Source of the DNA: Lactobacillus sp.
GTDB lineage: Bacteria > Bacillota > Bacilli > Lactobacillales > Lactobacillaceae
Direction: 5' to 3'
NCBI GenBank assembly: GCA_022651245.1
Contig: JALCQM010000014.1
Span: 1-64,000, forward strand
Length of the DNA: 64,000 nucleotides
A program made the translations under genes and the position numbers. Every line of letters begins with the position of its first letter. Within the stretch, counting starts at the first letter, position 1. The notes under the pieces are model-generated. The model was given only the letters and a program-made list of their open reading frames with translations, did no database searches and was not told where the DNA came from. This document shows, piece by piece, positions 52,270 to 62,818 of the stretch.

Positions 52270-52525
52270 TAAAGAACCCACGACGCGCAAGGCGTACCGC
52301 GAAGCGCAACGGCAAGCGCAGACTGAGGCGCAAGACCGCGATCACCAACGCCAAACTGTCGAGCGCGACTACGCACGCCAACAAAAGCGACAAAAGGCGC
52401 CACTCGGGCGTTTTGATGAGGTGACGTACAAAAAGGTCAATAGCTTAAAGAAAAAGCTGAATTGGGCGATCGGGATCGTGACCGCCTTGTTGGTCATTGT
52501 GGCATTGGTTTTATTCTTGGTATGA
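52262..52525 (+). CDS. Small C-terminally membrane-anchored hypothetical protein
   Basis: Charged N-terminus and a single C-terminal TM WAIGIVTALLVIVALVLFLV; overlaps the nudix stop. Confidence 0.75.
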   Translation: MADKEPTTRKAYREAQRQAQTEAQDRDHQRQTVERDYARQQKRQKAPLGRFDEVTYKKVNSLKKKLNWAIGIVTALLVIVALVLFLV

Positions 52526-52605
52526 TTGCGGCTTACGATAGGTAAGCGTACACTAGATACTGACTGTGCCCACTGGGTACGAAAATTTTTTAAGGAGTGA
52601 CATTT

Positions 52606-53298
52606 ATGACGATCGGCGTGATCTGCGCGATGGAAGAAGAACTGCGGGCGTTACTGGCGCAGCTCAAGAATCAACACGAAACCGTGGTGGCGAATCAGCA
52701 TTATTACCAAGGCACCATTGACGGCACAGCGGTGATCCTGGTCGAATCTGGGATCGGCAAGGTCCAAATGGGGATGACTGGCGCGATTCTGCTGGCGGAA
52801 TTTCATCCGGATGTGGTGATCAATACCGGTTCTGCTGGCGGCATTGGCCAAGGCTTGCACGTGGGGGACGTGGTGTTATCTAGCGCCGTCGCTTATCACG
52901 ATGCCGACGCGACCGCATTCGGTTACGCGCCTGGACAATTACCCCAACAGCCACAAAAGTTTACGGCAGATGCGCAGCTGGTGGCGGACATCGCGGCCGC
53001 AGCGCAAGCGGTCAACTTGCAGACACAAGTGGGCTTGATCGTCAGTGGCGATCAATTTATTGCCAGTGCTGATGCGACGCAGCGGATCTTGGCGCTTTAT
53101 CCAGAGGCGTTGGCTGCCGAAATGGAAGGCGCCGCGATCGGCCAGGTAGCGACGCAATTCGGGACCCCATTCGTTGTGATCCGCGCGATGAGTGATGTGG
53201 GCGATGAAGAAGCCGGCCAATCTTTCGATGAATTCATCATTGATGCTGGTAAGCGCAGTGCCCAAATGTTATTGGCTTACATTCATGGCTTGAAGTAG
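52606..53298 (+). CDS. mtnN: 5'-methylthioadenosine/S-adenosylhomocysteine nucleosidase
   Basis: IGVICAMEEELRALL, VINTGSAGGIGQGLHVGDVVLSS, EMEGAAIGQVATQFGTPFVVIRAMSD. Confidence 0.96.
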   Translation: MTIGVICAMEEELRALLAQLKNQHETVVANQHYYQGTIDGTAVILVESGIGKVQMGMTGAILLAEFHPDVVINTGSAGGIGQGLHVGDVVLSSAVAYHDADATAFGYAPGQLPQQPQKFTADAQLVADIAAAAQAVNLQTQVGLIVSGDQFIASADATQRILALYPEALAAEMEGAAIGQVATQFGTPFVVIRAMSDVGDEEAGQSFDEFIIDAGKRSAQMLLAYIHGLK

Positions 53299-53308
53299 GA
53301 GTGTAAAA

Positions 53309-54466
53309 ATGCAACACGTGTATTTAGATAATGCGGCCACCACCCCGATGGCCCCTGAAGTGATCACAGCGATGACGCAGCAGATGCAAGGGGATTTTGG
53401 TAATGCGAGTTCCACCCATTGGTTTGGGCGCCAGGCCCACACCGTCTTGGACGCGAGCCGCAAACAGATCGCGGCGTCTTTGAACGCCAAGCCTGACGAC
53501 ATCATTTTTACCAGTGGGGCGACAGAAAGCAACAATACCGCGATCATGCAAGTGGCCCACGCGTTTGCCGCTCGCGGCAAGCATATTATTACGACGGCGA
53601 TCGAACACCCGAGTGTTTTGCAACCGTTGAAGCAACTAGAGGCAGAAGGGTTTCGCGTGACCTACCTACCGGTGGATACCAAAGGCGAGATCAGTCTCGC
53701 CGATTTTGACGCCGCCTTGGATGATGAGACGATCTTAGTGACCATCATGATGGGTAACAATGAGGTCGGCAGCCGGATGCCGATTGAAGCAATTGGGGCC
53801 CGTCTGGCCACGCATCAGGCCGTTTTTCATACGGATGCGACCCAGGCATACGGCCTGGTGGCGATTGACGTCCAGGCGCTGCACGTCGACTTATTGTCCA
53901 CATCGGCGCATAAGATCAACGGGCCTAAAGGCGTCGGTTTCTTGTACCGCCAGCCGAAGTTACTCGTGCACCCCTTTTTACGTGGTGGTGAGCAAGAGAA
54001 AAAGCGGCGTGCAGGAACTGAAAACATTGCCGGTATCGCGGGTTTTGCGCAAGCGGTCGCCTTATTGACGCCTGCGGTCAAAGCCCAACACCAAGCCGAT
54101 TATCTGGGCTTCAAGCGACAGATCATGGCAGCGCTAGACGAAGCGGGGGTCGCGTATGCGGTCAATGGCAGTGTCCAAGCGGATAATTTGAATCATGTTT
54201 TCAACCTTTGGCTAAAAGGCTTATCCACCTATGCCTTGCAAACAAATCTTGACCTGGCGGGTTTTGCGGTTTCTGGGGGCTCGGCTTGCACGGCAGGTTC
54301 CTTGGAGCCATCGCACGTCTTAACGGCGATGTTCGGTGCCGATAGCCCGCGCATCGGGGAGTCGATCCGGATCAGTTTCGGCGCCTTCACGACAGCCGCG
54401 GATGTGGCTGCGTTTGCGCAAGCCTTGGTCAAGATCGCCCAACGCCTATCCGCCCGCGCCAAGTGA
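53309..54466 (+). CDS. Cysteine desulfurase (IscS/NifS-like)
   Basis: VYLDNAATTPMAPEV, GNASSTHWFGR, STSAHKINGPKGVGFLY, GSACTAGSLEPSHVL. Confidence 0.96.
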   Translation: MQHVYLDNAATTPMAPEVITAMTQQMQGDFGNASSTHWFGRQAHTVLDASRKQIAASLNAKPDDIIFTSGATESNNTAIMQVAHAFAARGKHIITTAIEHPSVLQPLKQLEAEGFRVTYLPVDTKGEISLADFDAALDDETILVTIMMGNNEVGSRMPIEAIGARLATHQAVFHTDATQAYGLVAIDVQALHVDLLSTSAHKINGPKGVGFLYRQPKLLVHPFLRGGEQEKKRRAGTENIAGIAGFAQAVALLTPAVKAQHQADYLGFKRQIMAALDEAGVAYAVNGSVQADNLNHVFNLWLKGLSTYALQTNLDLAGFAVSGGSACTAGSLEPSHVLTAMFGADSPRIGESIRISFGAFTTAADVAAFAQALVKIAQRLSARAK

Positions 54467-54512
54467 GCCTTTTCATGGTAAAATAAAGCTAAACGACTGT
54501 GGAGGGGATTGT

Positions 54513-54854
54513 ATGGCACTCGCAACAACTGGGTCAGCCCAAGGCGACCCGAAGACGTATCAGATCAGCGCACAAGTGAAGCGGTACACCTTGATGGACT
54601 TAGGTTTTACCAAGACTAAAAACGGCAACTTCCAACTGGAGCGCTCGCTGGATCCGAATTCACCGTTTACGGCGGCCAATAAGTTGAAGATCACATTCAA
54701 AGCCGACCTATCCGCTTTTCAAATGAGCGTAACGACCGGCAACGGGTTGAAGGCGCTCAACATTTTTAAAGACGCTAGAAACGCCGATAATGTGGAACAG
54801 TATCATTACATCATCGCCGAGCTGATCGAGCGGCAGGTGCTCGAAGACCTGTAG
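54513..54854 (+). CDS. DUF1831-like protein
   Basis: 114 aa, between cysteine desulfurase and mnmA, YTLMDLGFTKTKNGNFQLERSLDPNSPF; ATG 54513. Confidence 0.85.
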   Translation: MALATTGSAQGDPKTYQISAQVKRYTLMDLGFTKTKNGNFQLERSLDPNSPFTAANKLKITFKADLSAFQMSVTTGNGLKALNIFKDARNADNVEQYHYIIAELIERQVLEDL

Positions 54855-54909
54855 GCGACACCACTGCCAATTGGCGCGCCAGGTACTGGTGGGTGAAAAG
54901 CCCGGTGTC

Positions 54910-54942
54910 ATAGGCCGCAACGAATGGTTGCGGCCTATTTTT
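54910..54942 (+). terminator. Rho-independent terminator
   Basis: ATAGGCCGCAACgaatgGTTGCGGCCTATTTTT. Confidence 0.85.
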
Positions 54943-54998
54943 GCGGGATTTTTTTGACGCTCACAGGCGAGTAGGGTATCTTTAAGACCGCAAAGGGG

Positions 54999-55535
54999 AT
55001 GAGGAACTTGTTAAAAATTGGGGCATTGATCCGCACTGAGCGCGAACGGGTGGGTTTGTCGCAAAGTGAATTGGCAGCCCAACTGCAGGTGACGCGCCAA
55101 ACCGTTTCGAAGTGGGAATTGGACAAGAGTTATCCCGATGTGGCGATGTTAGTCACGTTGGCGCAAACGTTGCATTGTGACGTCCGCGTGCTTTTGGGGA
55201 TGAAGCAAAAGCAACCCTTGCGGCATTGGTTTCAGTGGCGCAAAGAAGACAAAGAGGTCAAATGGTACGCTGGCGGTCAAGAGCGGCGGCGGGTGGCGGT
55301 AGCCTTATTAGCCGAAATGTTGCCGTTATTGCCACCAGAGCAAGCAGCACTGAAACAAGTTTTGCAAAAGCAGTATGCCCTGTTAATGGCGGATGGCACA
55401 TCGGTACCGTATATTTTAATGGCGATGAATGTGGAAGTCGCAGGGGTGATGCACAAAGAACACTTGATGTTGTCGCCACAAGCTGAGGCGTTATATCAGC
55501 GGCTCATGCGCCTGAGCAATATTCGCTATCGGTGA
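54999..55535 (+). CDS. XRE-family HTH regulator with C-terminal extension
   Basis: GALIRTERERVGLSQSELAAQLQVTRQTVSKWELDKSYPD. Confidence 0.9.
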   Translation: MRNLLKIGALIRTERERVGLSQSELAAQLQVTRQTVSKWELDKSYPDVAMLVTLAQTLHCDVRVLLGMKQKQPLRHWFQWRKEDKEVKWYAGGQERRRVAVALLAEMLPLLPPEQAALKQVLQKQYALLMADGTSVPYILMAMNVEVAGVMHKEHLMLSPQAEALYQRLMRLSNIRYR

Positions 55536-55603
55536 TACTTATTTTTTGTGAGTGTTGCAACCCACATTGAGATTGGTATAATGAAAGATACTGGAATTCA
55601 TGA

Positions 55604-56767
<1,164 letters not shown>

Positions 56768-56774
56768 TGCTTAC

Positions 56775-56800
56775 GGTCCGCGATGGCGGACCTTTTTTTT
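56775..56800 (+). terminator. Rho-independent terminator after mnmA
   Basis: GGTCCGCgatgGCGGACC followed by T8. Confidence 0.85.
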
Positions 56801-56867
56801 CGTGTCCTGAATTGCAATTTACAGGTAGTGCGCCTATACTTTGCATTGCAAGGTAGGAGGGGAAAGG

Positions 56868-57209
56868 ATGGCGAAGATCCCGTCACAACTCTTAAAGGGG
56901 ACCCTAGAAGGGGCGCTACTTTTGATCATTGCGCGTGGTGAAACCTATGGTTACGCGGTACAAACGACATTAGCCGAGTTAGGCTTTGGGACGGTTCCTG
57001 AAGGGACGATCTATCCATTGTTATTGAAGATGCAAAAGCAAGGTTTGATCGCGGCTGAACGGCATGCCTCTAAAACTGGACCAGACCGTAAATATTATCA
57101 CCTGACTGCAGCAGGGCAAACGGCAATCGCCAGTTTTGTCCCGCGGTGGCAGCAGTTGGCACAGGCAATGGCACGCTTGGTGGAGGCGAAAGATGAAACG
57201 AGTCAATGA
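56868..57209 (+). CDS. PadR-family transcriptional regulator
   Basis: PSQLLKGTLEGALLLIIARGETYGYAVQTTL, GTIYPLLLKMQKQGLI; ATG 56868 after GGAAAGG. Confidence 0.93.
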   Translation: MAKIPSQLLKGTLEGALLLIIARGETYGYAVQTTLAELGFGTVPEGTIYPLLLKMQKQGLIAAERHASKTGPDRKYYHLTAAGQTAIASFVPRWQQLAQAMARLVEAKDETSQ

Positions 57210-57954
57210 TCAACACTTAGCACAGTTGCATGGCCTAGATCATGCGTACATGGACACTTTGATCACGTATTTGCGCCGAGATTGGGGTAAAGATCCGCAG
57301 GCCATCGAAAGTGTGATTCAAGACCTCTTGGAAGGTGCGCTCACTGCGAGCCAATCAGGCGTGTCGGCCAAGGGGTATTTTGGGGCTGATCCACAGGTTG
57401 CGGCTGATGCGATTCTTGCGGAGTTGCCTCGGCGCACCGCAGCCCAATGGCGTCAATTGTTATGGCCGCTCGCCAACTTTTATTTAGCGTTTGCGTTTTT
57501 GGAGGGGCTGTTGCGCCAACCAATGCGGTGGACGCTTGGTGATTTGCGGTTACTCGTGATCCCGTTTGTCATGGTGGCAACAACATGGTTTTTCCGGGGT
57601 ATTAGCTTTAACCGCTTGAATCAGCGGACGAAACGGCGCGTCTTGGTGGGGATGGTGCTTTTTTTAGCGATTCCTTTAGTGGATGGTTTCGTTGGGGAAG
57701 TCATCACCTTTCCGTCATTGCCTGCTAATGCGCTACTAGGGGTGATCGCGCTGATGCTAGTTTGGGACCTGGCGGCTTGGCGCAAGCGTCGAGATGCCGC
57801 CTGGTGGGTTGGCGTCTGGGGCGTTTTGGCCGCAACTGTGGTGATCAGTCAGTGGTCTGTGGCCAATGGGCTGTTAGTCTTGATCGCCGCTGTGAACATC
57901 GGGTTATGGCTCGCGGCGTTGTTGGTCACGCAGGTCGCGGACGTGGCGGTATGA
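57193..57954 (+). CDS. Membrane protein with N-terminal HAAS/DUF1129-like helical domain, PadR partner
   Basis: Overlaps padR; helical N-terminus then about 6 TM segments; ATG 57193. Confidence 0.75.
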   Translation: MKRVNDQHLAQLHGLDHAYMDTLITYLRRDWGKDPQAIESVIQDLLEGALTASQSGVSAKGYFGADPQVAADAILAELPRRTAAQWRQLLWPLANFYLAFAFLEGLLRQPMRWTLGDLRLLVIPFVMVATTWFFRGISFNRLNQRTKRRVLVGMVLFLAIPLVDGFVGEVITFPSLPANALLGVIALMLVWDLAAWRKRRDAAWWVGVWGVLAATVVISQWSVANGLLVLIAAVNIGLWLAALLVTQVADVAV

Positions 57955-58242
57955 CGAACGTCGCTTGACGCTGTTGAGCGCATTTTACGGCGCGGGGATG
58001 ATTGGACTCGTCGTGGTGGAATGGTCTACCTGCAATCATGGTTTAGACAGCGGCTTTTGACGTCGCCTTTTTGGAGCTGTTCGCTGTCGTGAGTTAACGA
58101 TTTCGTGAAGCATAGAGGCCTAGACATGAGCGGCCTTTAGGTGAATTAGCTGAAGACAGTTTTTGATATTGGTCTACTAATGTAAAAAGTTTGTAAAAGT
58201 TTATGTAAGGGGTTCCATTTACGGCAAAAGCTGGTATACTGA

Positions 58243-58614
58243 CCTTAGCTTATACAGCTGGGTATGGTGGTGGCCACTCCATATGCTTTCCCAGTTGTAA
58301 CAGTGGGGGTACCAGTCGATGATCCTTGTCGGCCTCCACACACGCTAAGGGATAAATCCTGAAAATGGCCTAGAACTGATTGGGCACAGGCGAGACATCT
58401 GGTAGTACGACCCTCATGGCGGGACCAACCCGCGTGAGGCCGCTGTTATCCAAGCCCTGAGCGTCAACTCAGGCACCGTAACCAAAGCTTTTCGCGGTTC
58501 GGCAACCGCGCCTCTTCATTTGGGGAATCGCCTGGGACACGTTTGGGGAGACCTGACGTGTCTTTGTTGTACGCAAAAAGACGCCACCAGAAAAATTCTG
58601 GTGACGTTTTTTTT
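58243..58614 (+). ncRNA. Candidate structured non-coding RNA, class not recognised
   Basis: Extended -10 TGGTATACT at 58232-58240, at least eight helices read by eye, and terminator ACGCCACCAGAAaaaTTCTGGTGACGT+T8 at 58581-58614; no plausible ORF. Confidence 0.65.
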
Positions 58615-58618
58615 GCGC

Positions 58619-58834
58619 TCAATGATTGGCTTCAAAAACCGCGATATCCTGCCAGCCCGTGATTTGGTGGACGTTGGCGATGAAGGTGTTGGGCGCGGCG
58701 AGTGACAAGCAAGACCAGTGGTTGCCTTCAGTTTCAAGCCACTTGCCAAGTGTCGAAAGTTCTGGGTAATCGGTAAAGTGGTGTTCAGTGGCCACTCGGA
58801 TCTGCACATTATGACGACGGTGAATACGGATCAT
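58619..58834 (-). CDS. Hypothetical small protein (71 aa)
   Basis: MIRIHRRHNVQIRVATEHHFTDYPELSTLGKWLETEGNHW...; SD AAGGGAGAA upstream; shares the bidirectional terminator at 58581-58607. Confidence 0.6.
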   Translation of the reverse strand: MIRIHRRHNVQIRVATEHHFTDYPELSTLGKWLETEGNHWSCLSLAAPNTFIANVHQITGWQDIAVFEANH

Positions 58835-59055
58835 GGCATTTTCTCCCTTGGGTGATGACTATAGTGTATCTGAAAAAAGGCTGGGTTCTGCGCAAAAAGC
58901 TTAAAATTGACACCGAATTTAGTCGGTGCGTGCGGCTGCGTGAAATCATTCGGGTGCCTACTTCGCCGCGATTACCATGATTATCCTGTCGGAGCGGTTG
59001 AATTCAAGGGTCAAAATCGCGATAATGAAAGGTAACATTCAAGGGGGACGCAACG

Positions 59056-59718
59056 GTGACACGATTATACTTTGTTCGACATGGTAAAACAGAATGGAAC
59101 TTGCAAGGGCGCTACCAAGGCGCAAATGGGGATTCGCCGCTATTACCGCAGAGTTATGATCAGATCCACCAGTTGGCCCATTTCTTGAAGCCGGTCCACT
59201 TTGCCCATTGCTATGTCAGTCCACTGCCGCGTGCGCAAACGACCGCCAAGACGTTACTTGCCGACCTAGCACAGGCGATTCCGACAACAACCACCGTCGG
59301 AATGAGAGAGTTCAACCTAGGTAAAATGGAAGGCATGAAGTTCACCGAGGTGGCGAAGAAATATCCGCAGGAGCTGCATGATTTTCGAACGGCGCCTGGT
59401 GATTATGATCCTTCCAAAATTGCTGGCGAAAGCTTTCCGGAGTTGATCGCCCGAATGCAGCCTGTCGTGTTAGATGCGGTCCAGCAAGACCAAACCGGTC
59501 AGGCGAACCTCCTTTTCATCAGCCATGGTGCCGCGTTGGTGGCGCTGATTCAAAGTCTACTAGGCACGCCGATCAAAGACTTGCGCAAAGACGGGGGCTT
59601 GACCAATAGTAGTGTGACAATTCTAGAAACGCACGGGACGCAGCTGCCGTTCAAGTTGATCAAGTGGAATGATACCGAGTTTTTGACGAAGAAGCTCGAT
59701 CCGACAGACACGATTTAA
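59056..59718 (+). CDS. Histidine phosphatase (phosphoglycerate mutase-like) family protein
   Basis: LYFVRHGKTEWNLQGRYQG, FISHGAALVAL. Confidence 0.93.
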   Translation: MTRLYFVRHGKTEWNLQGRYQGANGDSPLLPQSYDQIHQLAHFLKPVHFAHCYVSPLPRAQTTAKTLLADLAQAIPTTTTVGMREFNLGKMEGMKFTEVAKKYPQELHDFRTAPGDYDPSKIAGESFPELIARMQPVVLDAVQQDQTGQANLLFISHGAALVALIQSLLGTPIKDLRKDGGLTNSSVTILETHGTQLPFKLIKWNDTEFLTKKLDPTDTI

Positions 59719-59729
59719 AGGAGGTCGTT

Positions 59730-60398
59730 ATGAGTCAACAGAATATGATCACCCAGTTCAATGACGGCAAGCATGATGAGGCGATCCACCGCGCCGTTCA
59801 AGCCATCGATGAGCACCCTAAAGACCCCAAACGGTACGCGACGCTAGCCACCATGTTGATCGCGATCAAGGCCTATGATGAAGCCACCCAGCTGTTGCAA
59901 CAGGCGCTAGGCTTGTTCCCAGACGACAAGGAGCTGGTGTATAACTTTGGGCTGTTGCAGTTTGCGCAAGGCAATTGGACCTTAGCCGTGCAATATTTTA
60001 ACCAACTGGCCAAACAGCAAAGTGCGCTGGGCACCGATGCGCAGTACATGATCGCCTTGAGTTATCAGCACGCGGAACAGCCGCAAAAGGCGTTAGCGTT
60101 TGCGTTAACGGCGTACGAGGCCAATCCGGCAAGGCTGGATGCCAGTTTGTTGTGTGCAGAGTTATTGTTGGGGCTGGGGGCGTTTCAGGAAGCAGCAGAG
60201 CGGTTGGCGCCGCAATTACGCACCAAAAACGCGCAAGTCTTGTTTACCTATGGCATGGCCTTGTTAGGCATGGGCCAAGATGGGCAGCAATACCTAGACG
60301 AAGCGAAGCGCCTCGATCCGGATGGCTATGATCAAAAGGCCAACCAAGTACGCGATATCGCCGGATTTTTGAAGCAACAAGGGGTAAGTGATGAGTGA
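59730..60398 (+). CDS. TPR-repeat protein
   Basis: Repeated A..L...Y..A..LL..AL helices; upstream of recD2. Confidence 0.88.
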   Translation: MSQQNMITQFNDGKHDEAIHRAVQAIDEHPKDPKRYATLATMLIAIKAYDEATQLLQQALGLFPDDKELVYNFGLLQFAQGNWTLAVQYFNQLAKQQSALGTDAQYMIALSYQHAEQPQKALAFALTAYEANPARLDASLLCAELLLGLGAFQEAAERLAPQLRTKNAQVLFTYGMALLGMGQDGQQYLDEAKRLDPDGYDQKANQVRDIAGFLKQQGVSDE

Positions 60399-62787
60399 CG
60401 AACCACAAACCGTCTCCGGGCGGGTCAAAAGTATTTTCTTTCAGAATCCGAATAACTTTTTCAAAATCTTACTGATCACGATCACGGCGACCAACATCAC
60501 TTGGCCAGAAGCTGAAATCGTCGTGACCGGCTCGTTTGGGGACGTGAAAGAAGACGAGACTTACCGGTTTACGGGGCATGTGGTCGACCACCCGAAATAC
60601 GGGCAGCAATTCGCGGCGGATAACTATCAGGTGGAAAAACCTAGCTCGAAACAAGGCTTGATCGGTTATTTGAGCTCTGACAAATTTCCTGGGATCGGCG
60701 AAAAAACAGCGACGAAGATCGTTGACCTGCTAGGGGTGACGGCGATCGATAAGATCTTGAAAAACCCTAGCGTGTTGGTGCCGCTCAAACTCAAGGCGGA
60801 CAAGCAAGCCGTGTTAGTGGATAACCTGAAGGCCAACATGGGCATGGAGCAAGTGATCATCGGGTTGAATGATTACGGCTTTACGGCAAATATGGCGGCG
60901 AAGATCTATCAGCTATATGACACCGATGCCTTAGAGGTGATCGAAGAAAATCCCTACCGCCTGATCGCAGACGTTGAAGGGATCGGCTTTAAGCGGGCAG
61001 ACGCGATCGCCGCGAAGATGCAGGTCGCCGCTGATGCGCCGATCCGGCTGCAAGGGGCGGCGATGGAAGTCCTCAACGAGCTGACAGAAGGTCAAGGCGA
61101 TACCTATGTGGCGCTGGACGTTTTGCTGGACGGCACCATCGGTATGCTAGAAGGGGCGCGTAATCAGGAGATCACGCCGCAGAAGGTGGCGGATGCGATC
61201 GTCGCGTTGGCGCAAGCAAACAAGCTGGTGGCCGAAGAAAAGCGGATCTTCCCTAAGAAATTGTATGACGCCGAATTTGAAATTGCTAACCGCTTGAAGC
61301 GCTTGGGGAGCGCTCTCGATGTCCCTGAAGCCGCAGCGATCACCAAGGCGGTCAAGCGCGTCCAAAAAGCGGCGGGGATCACCTATGATGAGACGCAAAC
61401 CCACGCGATCAGCACGGCGATGCAGTCGGGGATCTTCCTGTTGACTGGGGGCCCTGGTACGGGAAAAACCACCGTGGTCAATGGCATCGTCCGCACATAT
61501 GCCGAGCTTAACGAGCTGTCATTGGACATCAATACCTATAAGGATAAGGAGCAACCTTTCCCAATCATGTTAGCTGCACCCACAGGGAGAGCCGCTAAGC
61601 GCATGACTGAAACGACGAACCTGCCGGCTAGCACGATTCACCGGCTTTTAGGGTTGGCAGTGGATAGTGACGACTATGAGCCGAAGGACTTGCCGGATGG
61701 CTTGTTGATCGTGGACGAAATGTCGATGGTCGACACGTACTTGTTCCGGACCCTTTTGGCTGCGGTCCACCCAGGCATTCGCTTGATTTTAGTCGGGGAT
61801 AAAGACCAGTTGCCTAGCGTGGGGCCAGGACAAGTGTTCGCCGATTTGTTGGCGAGCCAAACCCTACCGGCGCAGGAATTGACCCATATTCACCGCCAAG
61901 ATGCGCAAAGCTCGATCATTACACTAGCCCATGCGATCAATGCTGGCCAGTTGCCGGCAGATTGGCAGCAACCGCGAGCCGACCGCAGCTTTATTTTATG
62001 CCCGCCTAACCAACTCGCTCAGGTCGTCGGGCAGGTGGTAGGCAAAGCGAAGTCGAAATTCACCTTGGCGCAGATGCAGGTGTTAGCGCCGATGTATCGC
62101 GGCGCAGCAGGTATCGATCAGCTCAATAGCCTCTTACAAGACATCGTCAATCCCAAAAAAAGTGACCGCAGCAAAGAAGTCGATTTTGGGGATAAGCATT
62201 ACCGGATCGGCGACAAGGTCTTGCAGCTCGTCAACAATCCAGAACAAAACGTCTTCAACGGCGAGATCGGGATCGTCACCGGGATCATCCCGGCCAAAGA
62301 AGCACCGTCCAAGACGGATGAGTTGGTTTTAGATTTTGACGGGAACGAGTTGACCTATAAGCGTTCTGATTTCAGTAAATTAACCTTGGCATATGCCACC
62401 TCGATCCATAAGGCGCAAGGTAGTGAGTTTGATTTGGTGATCCTGCCCTTGACGCTGGGCAGTCGGCGGATGTTGCGGCGAAACTTACTGTATACCGCCG
62501 TGACCCGGGCCAGCCGCTCATTAGTGTTGTTGGGCGATCCGCGGGCGTTCGAGTACGCCGTGGAAAGTCTGGCTGATAACCGCAAGACTCGGCTCGTGGC
62601 GCGTTTGCAGGCGGTGTTAGAAACGGTTGACAGTCCCGAAGGTGTCTTGGATAATAAGCATACTGATAATACGCCTGAAGCACACGTCTTAACGGCAGCG
62701 TTGATCGCCAGCCAGACCATCGATCCGATGATCGGGATGGGCGATTCTCGGCCGCAAGATTTTGCCGGCGCCAAGACCACGAACTGA
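60391..62787 (+). CDS. recD2: ATP-dependent RecD-like DNA helicase (RecD2)
   Basis: LTGGPGTGKTTVVNGI, LLIVDEMSMVDTYL, LAYATSIHKAQGSEFD, LLYTAVTRASRSLVLLG. Confidence 0.95.
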   Translation: MSDEPQTVSGRVKSIFFQNPNNFFKILLITITATNITWPEAEIVVTGSFGDVKEDETYRFTGHVVDHPKYGQQFAADNYQVEKPSSKQGLIGYLSSDKFPGIGEKTATKIVDLLGVTAIDKILKNPSVLVPLKLKADKQAVLVDNLKANMGMEQVIIGLNDYGFTANMAAKIYQLYDTDALEVIEENPYRLIADVEGIGFKRADAIAAKMQVAADAPIRLQGAAMEVLNELTEGQGDTYVALDVLLDGTIGMLEGARNQEITPQKVADAIVALAQANKLVAEEKRIFPKKLYDAEFEIANRLKRLGSALDVPEAAAITKAVKRVQKAAGITYDETQTHAISTAMQSGIFLLTGGPGTGKTTVVNGIVRTYAELNELSLDINTYKDKEQPFPIMLAAPTGRAAKRMTETTNLPASTIHRLLGLAVDSDDYEPKDLPDGLLIVDEMSMVDTYLFRTLLAAVHPGIRLILVGDKDQLPSVGPGQVFADLLASQTLPAQELTHIHRQDAQSSIITLAHAINAGQLPADWQQPRADRSFILCPPNQLAQVVGQVVGKAKSKFTLAQMQVLAPMYRGAAGIDQLNSLLQDIVNPKKSDRSKEVDFGDKHYRIGDKVLQLVNNPEQNVFNGEIGIVTGIIPAKEAPSKTDELVLDFDGNELTYKRSDFSKLTLAYATSIHKAQGSEFDLVILPLTLGSRRMLRRNLLYTAVTRASRSLVLLGDPRAFEYAVESLADNRKTRLVARLQAVLETVDSPEGVLDNKHTDNTPEAHVLTAALIASQTIDPMIGMGDSRPQDFAGAKTTN

Positions 62788-62818
62788 TGTACGCAACTAA
62801 AAGGAGTGAAAGTCGGCG

